Shown piece after piece: positions 1 to 7,816 of a DNA stretch of 64,000 nt. The DNA comes from Branchiibius sp. NY16-3462-2 (GTDB taxonomy: Bacteria > Actinomycetota > Actinomycetes > Actinomycetales > Dermatophilaceae), in contig NZ_LVCF01000025.1 in NCBI RefSeq assembly GCF_001594145.1, positions 310,001-374,000 of the forward strand. The letters are read 5' to 3'. Position 1 is the first letter of the stretch; each line of letters begins with the position of its first letter. The position numbers were made by a program, and so were the translations under genes. Below the pieces are notes generated by a model. The model searched no databases. It was not told the DNA's origin and saw nothing but the letters and a program-made list of their open reading frames with translations.

Positions 1-1112
1 CAGAACGGGGCGTGCGGGTTGATCTGCTCACCCAGCTTTCCCGCCAGGTACGGCGCGATCGAGCCGCCGAGGAACCGCACGAAGCTGTAGGCCGCAGAGG
101 CGACCGGGCGCTCCACGGGAGCTGCCTTCATCACGGTCTCGGTGACCAGCGTGTTGTTGATGCCCAGGAAGATGCCGGCGATGACGACGCACGCGATGAC
201 GACCGGCTTGGACGAGGTGGCCAGGGCCATGATCGCCAGGATCAGTGCGAAGCAGAACAGCGCACCCGTGACGGAGTTCATCGTGCCGAAGCGGGCCTGC
301 AGTTTCGGCGCCACGAACACCGAGCTGACCGCCAGCATGATGCCCCAGCCGAAGAAGATGAAGCCGACCTGGATGGCGGTCATGTTGAGGGTGAACGGGG
401 TCCACGCCAACAGGGTGAAGAAGCCGAAGTTGTAGAGCAGGGCGGTGATGCCGACGGTCCGCAGGGCACCGTGCCTCAGGGCCCGCAGCGGTTCCATCAC
501 GGAGGTGTGGTGATCTGGCTTGGGCGTCGACGGCAGGAGGAATCCGGTGACCAGCATCGCGATGACCATCAGCACGGAGACGCCGAAGAACGGGCCGCGC
601 CAGGAGATCTCACCGAGCAGTCCACCGATCAGCGGACCAGCCGCGATGCCCAGCCCCAGGGCCGCTTCGTAGAGCAGGATTGACTGAGCGACCGAGCCCC
701 GGGCGGCACCCACGATGGCCGCCAGCGCGGTGGCCACGAACAGCGCGTTGCCCAGACCCCAGATGGCCCGCCAACCGATGATCTGGTTGATCGTGCTGGA
801 GGAGCCGGCGAGGAACGAGCCCACGACGATGATGCCCAGACCCAGCAGCAGCGTCTTCTTGGCACCGATCCGGCTGGAGACGGCGCCGGTGATCAGCATC
901 GCGAAGGCCATGACGACCAGGTAGCTGGTGAACAGTAGCGACACCTGTGACGGCGAGGCGTGCAGCTGCTCGGCGATCGGCGCCAGGATCGGGTCGACCA
1001 GGCCGATACCCATGAAGGCGATGACCGAGGCGAACGCCACGGCCCAGACGGCCTTGGGCTGTTTCCACATCGACTCCTTCGCGGGAGCCGGAACGGTGAC
1101 TGCGTGTTCCAT
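1..1112 (-). CDS. MFS exporter, partial (C-terminus outside window)
   Basis: Only the first 370 residues are present; the gene runs off the left edge. It is a major facilitator superfamily permease of the drug:proton antiporter type. Hydrophobic helices alternate from about residue 20, and the loop after helix 2 has the family's motif A in the form GAVSSRIGAKKT. The ATG at 1112 is preceded by AGGAA four bases upstream. The gene lies directly downstream of a marR-like gene on the same strand, so efflux of a MarR ligand (drug, aromatic acid) is the likely role. The substrate cannot be read from the sequence. Confidence 0.85.
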   Translation of the reverse strand, partial: MEHAVTVPAPAKESMWKQPKAVWAVAFASVIAFMGIGLVDPILAPIAEQLHASPSQVSLLFTSYLVVMAFAMLITGAVSSRIGAKKTLLLGLGIIVVGSFLAGSSSTINQIIGWRAIWGLGNALFVATALAAIVGAARGSVAQSILLYEAALGLGIAAGPLIGGLLGEISWRGPFFGVSVLMVIAMLVTGFLLPSTPKPDHHTSVMEPLRALRHGALRTVGITALLYNFGFFTLLAWTPFTLNMTAIQVGFIFFGWGIMLAVSSVFVAPKLQARFGTMNSVTGALFCFALILAIMALATSSKPVVIACVVIAGIFLGINNTLVTETVMKAAPVERPVASAAYSFVRFLGGSIAPYLAGKLGEQINPHAPF

Positions 1113-1125
1113 ATTGTTCCTTTGT

Positions 1126-1161
1126 GTATCTATATATATGGGCGGAGGACGCCGCCTTGAA
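1126..1161 (-). promoter_or_regulatory. Promoter of the MFS exporter
   Basis: On the minus strand, TTCAAG (1156-1161) and TATATA (1133-1138) are spaced 17 bases apart and would start RNA about 14 bases before the ATG at 1112. The inverted repeat GGCGG-N6-CCGCC (1141-1156) fills the spacer and could be an operator. The AT run is striking in this GC-rich window. Confidence 0.5.
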
Positions 1162-1206
1162 CTTTTCTTCTGGACCTCAGGGCGTCAAAAAGGTAGGCGG
1201 GGACAG

Positions 1207-1665
1207 CTAGTCGCCATCGACCGCCGACACCATCCGGTCGATCGCGCCGATCGCGGTGTTGATGGCCGTGACCTCTTCCGGTGTGAGCGACGCTAACGCG
1301 GGACCGAGCGCGACCCGGCGGGCTCGGCGTACTTCCTCGAGCGCCGCACTGCCTTCCGGGGTGATCTCGATCAGCGCCACCCGGGCGTCGGAGGGATCCG
1401 AGCGCCGCTGGACCAGACCAGCCCCTTCGAGCCGCTGTACCTGGATGGTCATCGTCGGTTGGCTGGAGTGGTCAGCCACCGCCAGCTCCCCGATCCGTGC
1501 GGGGCCGGCTTCGTTGATCAGCGCCAGCAACCGGGCCTGCGCCGGCGGGGTGTCGAACTCGGCCTGACGAGTGGCCCAGCGGTTCAGTCGGGCGACGGAG
1601 GACAGCAGCCGAGAACCTACGTCGGCCACGGAGGGGTCGATCGCGACGGCATCGGGGGCGTTCAT
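1207..1665 (-). CDS. MarR-family transcriptional regulator
   Basis: About 152 residues, the usual MarR length. The winged helix-turn-helix lies at roughly residues 50-110, with the SQPTMTIQVQRLEGAGLV recognition region followed by the wing RRSDPSDARV, whose D-x-R pair is the classic MarR wing motif. An in-frame ATG exists at 1674, but it overlaps the predicted -10 box, so I place the start at 1665. It probably represses itself and the exporter downstream on the same strand. Ligand unknown. Confidence 0.88.
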   Translation of the reverse strand: MNAPDAVAIDPSVADVGSRLLSSVARLNRWATRQAEFDTPPAQARLLALINEAGPARIGELAVADHSSQPTMTIQVQRLEGAGLVQRRSDPSDARVALIEITPEGSAALEEVRRARRVALGPALASLTPEEVTAINTAIGAIDRMVSAVDGD

Positions 1666-1672
1666 GCCGACC

Positions 1673-1702
1673 ATATTACATAGCTAGGCTATGGTTCGTC
1701 AA
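1673..1702 (-). promoter_or_regulatory. marR promoter with operator between -35 and -10
   Basis: Minus strand TTGACG (1697-1702), an 18-base spacer, then TAATAT (1673-1678), seven bases before the ATG at 1665. The spacer contains the perfect inverted repeat CATAGC-TAG-GCTATG (1679-1693), the shape of a MarR operator. Protein bound there would block polymerase. The transcript would be essentially leaderless. Confidence 0.65.
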
Positions 1703-1704
1703 CA

Positions 1705-1740
1705 CTGAGCGCCCCGACCCTGCGTGGTCGGGGCGCTCAG
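1705..1740 (-). terminator. Hairpin terminator of the acyl-CoA synthetase gene
   Basis: A perfect 15-base stem (CTGAGCGCCCCGACC and its complement) with a six-base loop sits 24 bases beyond the stop at 1765. There is no T tract, as is common for actinobacterial terminators. It separates this gene from the marR promoter. Confidence 0.75.
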
Positions 1741-1764
1741 TCGCGAAGCCGCTATAGCAATGTT

Positions 1765-3291
1765 CTACACGCCTGCGCTCTGGTTCGCCTCGGTTTGCGC
1801 GGAATCCTCAGCCAACGTGCGCAGTTCGCGCTTCAGGATCTTGCCGGTGGCACCCTTGGGCAGTTCGCCGATGAACTCGATCACCCGCGGGTACTTGTAG
1901 GCGGCGACCCGCTCCTTGATCCATTCCCGCAACGTGTCCACGTCCAGGTCGGCACCTTCGGTCGGCACGACGTACGCCGCCACTTCCTCCCCGTAGTGCT
2001 CGTGAGCGATACCGATCACGGCCGCCTCGGCCACCTGCGGGTGCTCGTAGATCACTTCCTCGATCTCGCGCGGGTAGACGTTGTAGCCGCCACGGATGAT
2101 CATGTCCTTGGCCCGGTCGACGATGTAGTAGTAACCGTCCTCGTCCTTGTTGGCCAGGTCGCCACTGAAGAACCAGCCGTCCCGGATCGCCTCAGCGGTC
2201 GCGTCGGGACGGTTCCAGTAGCCCTTCATGATGTTGTGGCCCTTGATGGCGATCTCGCCGATCTCACCGGCCGGGGTGTCCGAGCCGTCGGACTGGGCCA
2301 GCCGCATCTCGACGCCCTCGATGGGAGTGCCGATCGATCCGGGCTTGCGCTCGGCGTTCGGGTGGTTGAACGAGGCGACCGGTGAGGTCTCCGAAAGTCC
2401 ATAGCCCTCAAGGATTTTCGCACCGAAGCGGTCCTCGAACTTGCGCATCACCTCGACCGGCATGGACGAACCACCCGAGCAGCAGGTCCGCAGCGAGGAG
2501 ACGTCGACGTCCGGCATCGAGGCACCCGCCATCAGCATCGCGTTGTACATCGTGGGCACACCGGCGAAGATCGTTGCCTTGTCGCGCTCCAGGATCTGCA
2601 ACGCCTTGGCCGGCTCGAAGCGCGGGATCAGCGTCAGCGTCGCTCCCTTGGCGATCGAGGTGTTCATCGAGCAGGTCAGACCGAAGACGTGGAAGAGCGG
2701 CAGGCAACCGAAGACCACGTCATCGGGCCCGAGCTGGATGAGGGTGCGGGCGACCACCTCCTGGTTGGTGTTCAGGTTGGCGTGGGTCAGCTCCGCGCCC
2801 TTGGGCCGCCCGGTGGTGCCGGAGGTGTAGAGGATGACCGCAGTGTCGTCGTCGGCGCGGTCGACGATGTCCGCCTTCGGCTCGTGCTGCGGAAGCAGCG
2901 ACAGCAGCGAGGTCGGGTCGGTCTCGAAGAACTTCACCCCGGCCTGCTCGGCGCCCACGGCGGCGTCGCCGGGCATGCCGAAGAGCAGCGAGACGCCCGC
3001 ATCGCTCAGGTAGTACTCGACCTCGCGCGGCTTGAAGAGCGGGTTCATGGGTACGACGATCGCCCCGGCCTGCAGCGCGCCGTAGAAGATCACCGGGAAG
3101 GTGGGCAGGTTGGGCTGGGAGAGGGCAATCCGGTCGCCCGGCTTGATTCCCTCGGACTCCAGATAGGTAGCCAGCCGTCCGGCGGCGTCCTTGAGAGCGG
3201 CGTACGTCAACTCGAAGTCGTCCAGCTTGATGGCGACGTTGTCGGGGTACGCGGCGGCGGAAGTGTGCAGGTTCGCGGCGAGATTGGTCAT
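1765..3291 (-). CDS. Long-chain fatty-acid--CoA ligase (AMP-binding, FadD-like)
   Basis: 508 residues, full length for the ANL superfamily. The ATP/phosphate loop YTSGTTGRPKG is at 155-165, GYGLSETSP near 305, the ribose-binding GDL near 385, the hinge region with KDMIIRGGYNVYPREIEE near 405, and the catalytic lysine in KGATGKILKREL near the C-terminus. It would adenylate a carboxylate and transfer it to CoA. Chain-length preference is not visible. It has its own leaderless-type start and a strong terminator, so it is probably monocistronic. Confidence 0.9.
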   Translation of the reverse strand: MTNLAANLHTSAAAYPDNVAIKLDDFELTYAALKDAAGRLATYLESEGIKPGDRIALSQPNLPTFPVIFYGALQAGAIVVPMNPLFKPREVEYYLSDAGVSLLFGMPGDAAVGAEQAGVKFFETDPTSLLSLLPQHEPKADIVDRADDDTAVILYTSGTTGRPKGAELTHANLNTNQEVVARTLIQLGPDDVVFGCLPLFHVFGLTCSMNTSIAKGATLTLIPRFEPAKALQILERDKATIFAGVPTMYNAMLMAGASMPDVDVSSLRTCCSGGSSMPVEVMRKFEDRFGAKILEGYGLSETSPVASFNHPNAERKPGSIGTPIEGVEMRLAQSDGSDTPAGEIGEIAIKGHNIMKGYWNRPDATAEAIRDGWFFSGDLANKDEDGYYYIVDRAKDMIIRGGYNVYPREIEEVIYEHPQVAEAAVIGIAHEHYGEEVAAYVVPTEGADLDVDTLREWIKERVAAYKYPRVIEFIGELPKGATGKILKRELRTLAEDSAQTEANQSAGV

Positions 3292-3296
3292 ACTCC

Positions 3297-3302
3297 ACGG
3301 TA
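3297..3302 (-). promoter_or_regulatory. -10 box TACCGT of the leaderless acyl-CoA synthetase gene
   Basis: TACCGT lies five bases before the ATG at 3291, placing the RNA start at or next to the start codon. The same TACCGTGGAG string precedes the acetyltransferase start at 57526. Confidence 0.5.
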
Positions 3303-3322
3303 ACTGGGAAGTGTTGCCCGCG

Positions 3323-3745
3323 TCACACGGGTTGGTACAACCGCCGCACCATCAGGGCCGCGACGGCCCCGGCCAGCGGGATGCCGACGGCGGGCAGACC
3401 TGCCACCAGCCAGCCTGCGACACCGATCACCATCCAGCCGTACTCCAGTAGCAGCCCCCAGCCGCCGCGCCGGCGATGCGCCGCGTGCTCAGCCCCCCAC
3501 AGACCCCAGACGACGGCCATCAGCGCGATGGCGGCTGTGGCCGCGAGGAGCCCCGGAGCGCTCAGATCGCTCCACGCCCCGTTGACCCGACGTAGTGCCG
3601 CAACGCTGACACCGCTGTAGACGCCCATCTCGACCAGGAAATACGCCGCGTCCCAGCCCGATACCGGGCGGGCGGCCGCCGGTCGTGACTCATGGGTACG
3701 GGCCTCCCGCAAGGCACGACGGGAGACCGGTACGTCAGTCGTCAC
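3323..3745 (-). CDS. Small membrane protein, YrdB/DUF2568-like
   Basis: 140 residues: a basic, soluble N-terminus of about 30 residues, then four hydrophobic segments. The WGLWGAEHA stretch after the second helix and a following LLLEYG helix resemble the DUF2568 (YrdB) family, whose function is unknown. The GTG start at 3745 has GGAG eight bases upstream. It follows murQ by 24 bases on the same strand and may be its last operon member, but no functional link is known. Confidence 0.65.
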   Translation of the reverse strand: MTTDVPVSRRALREARTHESRPAAARPVSGWDAAYFLVEMGVYSGVSVAALRRVNGAWSDLSAPGLLAATAAIALMAVVWGLWGAEHAAHRRRGGWGLLLEYGWMVIGVAGWLVAGLPAVGIPLAGAVAALMVRRLYQPV

Positions 3746-3769
3746 AGGGGAAACTCCAAGGTTCGAGCG

Positions 3770-4681
3770 TCAGTCGATCGCGCCTGCGACGATACCTTCC
3801 GCCGCATCCAGCCGACGCATCGCATCGGGCACGCTGAGGCCACCGCGCAGCATCACGATCGCCACCTTCGCACTGCCCCCGGCGGCGTCGATCGCCGCCC
3901 GGGCGGTGTCGGTGTCGACCCCGCTCACCTGCGCCACGATCCGGCCGGCGCGATCGGCGAGTTTGGCGTTACTCGCCCGCATATCGACCATCAGGTTGCG
4001 GTAGGTCTTGCCGATCCTGACCATCGCGACGGTCGACAACATGTTGCAGACCATCTTCTGCGCAGTGCCCGCCTTGAGCCGGGTCGAGCCGGTCAGTACC
4101 TCCGGTCCCGTGTCCACTTCGATGGCCACGTCGGCGAGATGACTGATCGCCGCACCGCGGTTGCACGCCACCGACACCGTGGCACTGCCCCGCTCCCGGG
4201 CCCGGCGCAGCGCGCCCAGCACGTACGGCGTGCGACCGCTGGCCGCCAACCCCACCAGAACATCGTGTTCGCCGAGGTCCACCAGATCCACATCTCGTGC
4301 CCCCGCGGACTCGTCGTCCTCCGCGCCCTCCACGGCTTGCAGGAAGGCACCGGGCCCACCCGCCAGGAGGGCGATCACCTGCTCGGGATCGGTGTCGAAG
4401 GTCGGCGGACATTCCACCGCGTCGAGCAGGCCGAGCCGGCCGCTGGTGCCTGCTCCGGCGTAGATCAACCGACCGCCGGAGCCGAGGGCGGCAGCGACCT
4501 GATCCGCGGCCCGCGCGATGTCGGCAAGGACAGCGTGGACGGCGGTCGCCACCGTCGCGTCCTCGGCGTTCATCAGGTCGACCATCTGCCGGGTGCTCAT
4601 GGAATCAAGCTGCGCCGATGCCGGATTGGCCTGCTCGGTGCGCAAACCGCCGAGCGCCAATTCGGGCGGCAGGCCGCTCAC
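3770..4681 (-). CDS. murQ: N-acetylmuramic acid 6-phosphate etherase
   Basis: 303 residues, standard MurQ length. It has the SIS-domain sugar-phosphate site: YAGAGTSGRLG near residue 94, LAASGRTPYV near 150, and the STRLKAGTAQKMVCN block near 200 that is diagnostic for MurQ. The enzyme cleaves the lactyl ether of MurNAc-6-phosphate to GlcNAc-6-phosphate and D-lactate in the cytoplasm. Its GTG start overlaps the stop of the upstream regulator by four bases, so the two are translationally coupled. With anmK across the divergent promoter it forms a cell-wall recycling module. Confidence 0.95.
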   Translation of the reverse strand: MSGLPPELALGGLRTEQANPASAQLDSMSTRQMVDLMNAEDATVATAVHAVLADIARAADQVAAALGSGGRLIYAGAGTSGRLGLLDAVECPPTFDTDPEQVIALLAGGPGAFLQAVEGAEDDESAGARDVDLVDLGEHDVLVGLAASGRTPYVLGALRRARERGSATVSVACNRGAAISHLADVAIEVDTGPEVLTGSTRLKAGTAQKMVCNMLSTVAMVRIGKTYRNLMVDMRASNAKLADRAGRIVAQVSGVDTDTARAAIDAAGGSAKVAIVMLRGGLSVPDAMRRLDAAEGIVAGAID

Positions 4682-5625
4682 GGCAGCCCGCTCGACGACG
4701 ATCGGGGATGGCGACGTTGCCCGCGCCGGTTGGCCGACCGTCGGGAGTCAACAGCATCGAAGGTCCGGCTCAGCGCGTCGGTGGTCTCCGCCAGTTGGGT
4801 GCGTGCCACACCGACGAAGAGGATGTCGATGACCGCCAGTTGCGCCGTGCGGCTTGCGGTGGCGCCGGACCGGAACACGGTTTCGCGCGCCACCGTCGTG
4901 AGCACGATGTCCGCGAGGGAGGCCACCGTGCTACTGGGGAAGTTCGTGACCGCGATCGTGGTCGCGCCACGTTCACCGGCCAGCCGCAGCGGTTCGATCG
5001 TGTCGACGGTCTCCCCGGAGTGGGAAACACCGATAAACACGTCACCGACCCCGGCGAGCGCGGCCGCCGTTGCGGCGGCGTGAAAGTCCTCCCAGCAGAA
5101 GGCAATCCGACCGGAGCGATGCAACTTGGCCGCGAGATCACGAGCGACACCACCACTGGCGCCCATCCCGATCACATCGGTCCGTCGCGCGGCAGCGACG
5201 GCATCGACCGCCGACTGCACAGCGGCCAGGTCCAGGTGCTCGGCGGTCTCCTGCAGCGCTCGCACTTCGTGATGAATGATCGTGTTGACCACGTCCGCGA
5301 GCGGCGAGTCCGCGTTGAGGTCCTCCGGTGGTCGGCGACTGGGGGCACTCAACGCCCGTTCGCGGGCCGCGCCGGCCGCGAGCGCGAGCCGCAACTGGGG
5401 GTATCCCCCGAAGCCCGTCGACCGGCTGAACCGGGCGACGGTCGCCACCGACGTGCCCGCCTGGTGCGCGAGTTCGGTGATCGAAAGACCCGCTGCTCCG
5501 GCGGGATCGTTGAGCACGACCTCGGCGACCCGGTGTTCGGCCGGTTGCAGGGCGGGCAACGCCGATCGCAAACGCACCAAGACATCGGAGGACGGGTCCG
5601 ACTGGGTGTCCGTGTGAGTCGCCAT
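4678..5625 (-). CDS. RpiR/MurR-family regulator (HTH plus SIS domain)
   Basis: 315 residues from the ATG at 5625, which has an excellent AAGGAG site; a longer reading from 5682 lacks one. The N-terminal RpiR helix-turn-helix (about 25-85, with SITELAHQAGTSVATVARFSRSTGF) is followed by a SIS domain (about 130-260, with GMGASG and IGVSHSGET) that should sense a sugar phosphate. By analogy with MurR the ligand is probably MurNAc-6-phosphate. It heads the murQ operon and faces the kinase genes, so it likely controls both directions. Confidence 0.9.
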   Translation of the reverse strand: MATHTDTQSDPSSDVLVRLRSALPALQPAEHRVAEVVLNDPAGAAGLSITELAHQAGTSVATVARFSRSTGFGGYPQLRLALAAGAARERALSAPSRRPPEDLNADSPLADVVNTIIHHEVRALQETAEHLDLAAVQSAVDAVAAARRTDVIGMGASGGVARDLAAKLHRSGRIAFCWEDFHAAATAAALAGVGDVFIGVSHSGETVDTIEPLRLAGERGATTIAVTNFPSSTVASLADIVLTTVARETVFRSGATASRTAQLAVIDILFVGVARTQLAETTDALSRTFDAVDSRRSANRRGQRRHPRSSSSGLP

Positions 5626-5694
5626 CGCACTCCTTGCAGTTCCGCCGGGAAAAGACATCGCAGGGGGCCCGGATGCGGCCACGATAGTGCACTC

Positions 5695-5744
5695 ATGGCA
5701 ATAAATGGCGTTAGCCGCCCGTCGACGGAAAAAATTGCCATACT
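5695..5744. promoter_or_regulatory. Divergent control region: paired ATGGCAAT / ATTGCCAT boxes and leaderless -10
   Basis: An eight-base inverted repeat, ATGGCAAT (5695-5702) and ATTGCCAT (5734-5741), is set 39 bases apart centre to centre. The right copy overlaps CATACT (5739-5744), a -10-like box six bases before the GTG at 5751. The spacing fits a dimer or tetramer of the RpiR regulator bridging both sites. Both operator function and regulator identity are inferred. Confidence 0.55.
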
Positions 5745-5750
5745 CAAGAC

Positions 5751-6665
5751 GTGACCGCGGCCAACCAAAACCAGACTAGCCCCGCACTCCTGGTGGACCT
5801 GGGCAAAACCAAAACAGCTGCCGCGGTGTCGTTGCCGGACGGATCACGCCGCGATCTGCCCACTGGCCCCGGTGCTGCCGGATTGAGCCAACCGGACGGG
5901 TTGTCGGACGCGGTCGCGGCCATCGCGCAGGTGGCGCCACCGGATGCGGTGGCCGCCGTGGCCGTCGGCGCCGCCGGAGCGCTGGCTGCCCCGGAACGAA
6001 GGGCACAGCTGGCCGGCGAGTTGACCGCCGTGACCGGTGCGGCCAGCAGCGTCGTAACCAGCGATGCCATCACGGCCCACCTCGGCGCCCTGGGTGGCCA
6101 GGCGGGGGTGGTCCTGATCGCCGGCACCGGAGCCGTGGCGGTGGCCGTGACCCGTGCGGGCGCCGTGCACATCTGCGACGGTGCCGGGCCGCAACTGGGC
6201 GATCGTGGCAGTGGCGGATGGCTCGGGCGGGCCGCCCTGGACTTGATGTCCGAGGGTCAGGCGCAGGCCGGCGTACGTGCGGTCGTGCAGACCACCCTGG
6301 GTGCCGACTGGCCCGCAGTGGCGGCCCGCACGGATGCCGCGGCCGCCGCCGAACGCGGGCGGTTGGTGCCCGGCCTCGCCGAACTCTGGCGTGAGGGGGA
6401 CGCCCAGGCCGCCGGGTTGTTCGACCGGGCCGCCAACGAGTTGGCGGCGACCGTGCGGGACGCGATCGGGTACGACGATGCGCACCAGGTCGCGCTGCTC
6501 GGAGGCCTGGGCGGGCTGGGTCCGCGGTTCGTGGATCTCCTGGGCGCCAGAGTCCCCGGCGTGACGTGGCTAAGCCCGAAGGGCGATGCCCTCGACGGTG
6601 CGGCCCTGCTGCTGACCCACCACGATCTGCCGCACGAAACCGTGGTCAGCCGGAGCGTCGCATGA
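5751..6665 (+). CDS. BadF/BadG-type ATPase, probable N-acetylglucosamine kinase
   Basis: 304 residues of the ASKHA fold: phosphate-1 loop DLGKTKTAAAV near residue 16, phosphate-2 region AGTGAVAVAV near 124, the GDRGSGGWLG motif near 146 that is typical of actinobacterial NagK-like BadF proteins, and adenosine loop LLGGLGGLG near 250. It should phosphorylate an amino sugar, most likely GlcNAc freed from muropeptides. It starts at a leaderless-type GTG and overlaps anmK by four bases. Substrate assignment rests on context. Confidence 0.8.
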   Translation: MTAANQNQTSPALLVDLGKTKTAAAVSLPDGSRRDLPTGPGAAGLSQPDGLSDAVAAIAQVAPPDAVAAVAVGAAGALAAPERRAQLAGELTAVTGAASSVVTSDAITAHLGALGGQAGVVLIAGTGAVAVAVTRAGAVHICDGAGPQLGDRGSGGWLGRAALDLMSEGQAQAGVRAVVQTTLGADWPAVAARTDAAAAAERGRLVPGLAELWREGDAQAAGLFDRAANELAATVRDAIGYDDAHQVALLGGLGGLGPRFVDLLGARVPGVTWLSPKGDALDGAALLLTHHDLPHETVVSRSVA

Positions 6666-7816
6666 TCGTCGCTGGCAGCATCTCGGGGACCTCCATCGAC
6701 GGGATCGACGTCGCGGTCGCGGAACTGAGCGGTATCGAGACCGGCACCATCACCCTGCGACCGATCCACGCCACCACGCACGCCTGGTCCGACGGGGTGC
6801 GCGAACGTCTGCTGGCCGCTCTACCGCCCGCGCCGTGTGATGCGCAGGAACTATGCGAGCTGGACGTGCTGTGCGGCCAGGAGATCGGCGCAGCGGTCGC
6901 GGCCACACTCCACGCAGCGGCGGTCGATGCGGAGCTGGTCGTCAGCCACGGACAGACGATCTTCCACTGGGTCCGCGCCAACGGCGTGGCGATGGGCTGC
7001 ATCCAACTGGGCCAACCGGCGCACATCGTGCAGGCCACCGGTCTTCCCGTGGTCTCTGACCTGCGCAACCGGGACATCGCCGCAGGCGGCCAGGGCGCCC
7101 CGCTGGCGGGAACCCTGGACGGCCTTCTGCTGCGCTCGCTGCCGCCCGGTTCGGCGCTGCTGAACCTGGGCGGGATCGCCAATGTGACCGTGTTGCAGGG
7201 TGATTCAGTCCTGGCCTTTGATACCGGGCCGGCGAGCTGCCTCATCGACCTGGCCGTGCAGGAACGCACCGGCGAGGCCTACGACCGTGACGGATTCCTG
7301 GCGACCACCGGGGTCGTGGACATTCTGGCCCTGACCGGTCTGCTCAACGATCCCTACTTCTCCCTCGAGCCGCCCAAGTCCACCGGGCGGGAGCATTTCG
7401 ACCGGGAGTACGTCGCAGAGCATCTGGCCGGACTGACTCCGCTCAGCGACTCCGACCTGGTCGCGACGCTGACCGAATTCACGGCGATCACCGTCGCGGA
7501 TTCCGTGCGGCCGTTCGGGATCAGCCGGTTGTACGCCTCCGGGGGTGGCGCGCACAATCCGGCGATGCTGGCCCGGATCGAGCACCATCTGGGGGCACCG
7601 GTCGGCACCACCGATGAGTTGGGGCTCGACCCGGACAGTAAGGAGGGCTATCTGATGGCGCTCCTGGGCTACCTGACCTGGCACGGGGTGCCGGGTGTCC
7701 TGCCCGGGATGACCGGCTCCGCGATGCCCCGGGTTCTGGGCCGGATCAGCCCGGGAGACAGACCATTACGGCTCCCCGAGCCGGTGGCACCGCCGGTCCG
7801 GCTGACGATTACTTAG
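6662..7816 (+). CDS. anmK: Anhydro-N-acetylmuramic acid kinase
   Basis: 384 residues, the normal AnmK size. Signature blocks are GSISGTSIDGIDVA at the N-terminus (ATP/Mg site), SHGQTIFHW near 95, NLGGIANVT near 170, DTGPASCLID near 185, GGGAHNP near 300, and SKEGYLMALLGYL near 320. It opens and phosphorylates 1,6-anhydroMurNAc, giving the MurQ substrate. The ATG at 6662 overlaps the kinase stop (ATGA). Its stop overlaps that of the convergent membrane gene by eight bases. Confidence 0.95.
   Translation: MIVAGSISGTSIDGIDVAVAELSGIETGTITLRPIHATTHAWSDGVRERLLAALPPAPCDAQELCELDVLCGQEIGAAVAATLHAAAVDAELVVSHGQTIFHWVRANGVAMGCIQLGQPAHIVQATGLPVVSDLRNRDIAAGGQGAPLAGTLDGLLLRSLPPGSALLNLGGIANVTVLQGDSVLAFDTGPASCLIDLAVQERTGEAYDRDGFLATTGVVDILALTGLLNDPYFSLEPPKSTGREHFDREYVAEHLAGLTPLSDSDLVATLTEFTAITVADSVRPFGISRLYASGGGAHNPAMLARIEHHLGAPVGTTDELGLDPDSKEGYLMALLGYLTWHGVPGVLPGMTGSAMPRVLGRISPGDRPLRLPEPVAPPVRLTIT

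Noticed and set aside
1131..1139. TATATATAT run as a microsatellite repeat
   Set aside because: Too short and better explained as a promoter -10.
3692..5083. Long plus-strand frame of 463 codons antisense to murQ and its regulator
   Set aside because: Arg/His/Gly-rich composition typical of the wrong frame of GC-rich genes; no domain; fully covered by well-supported genes.
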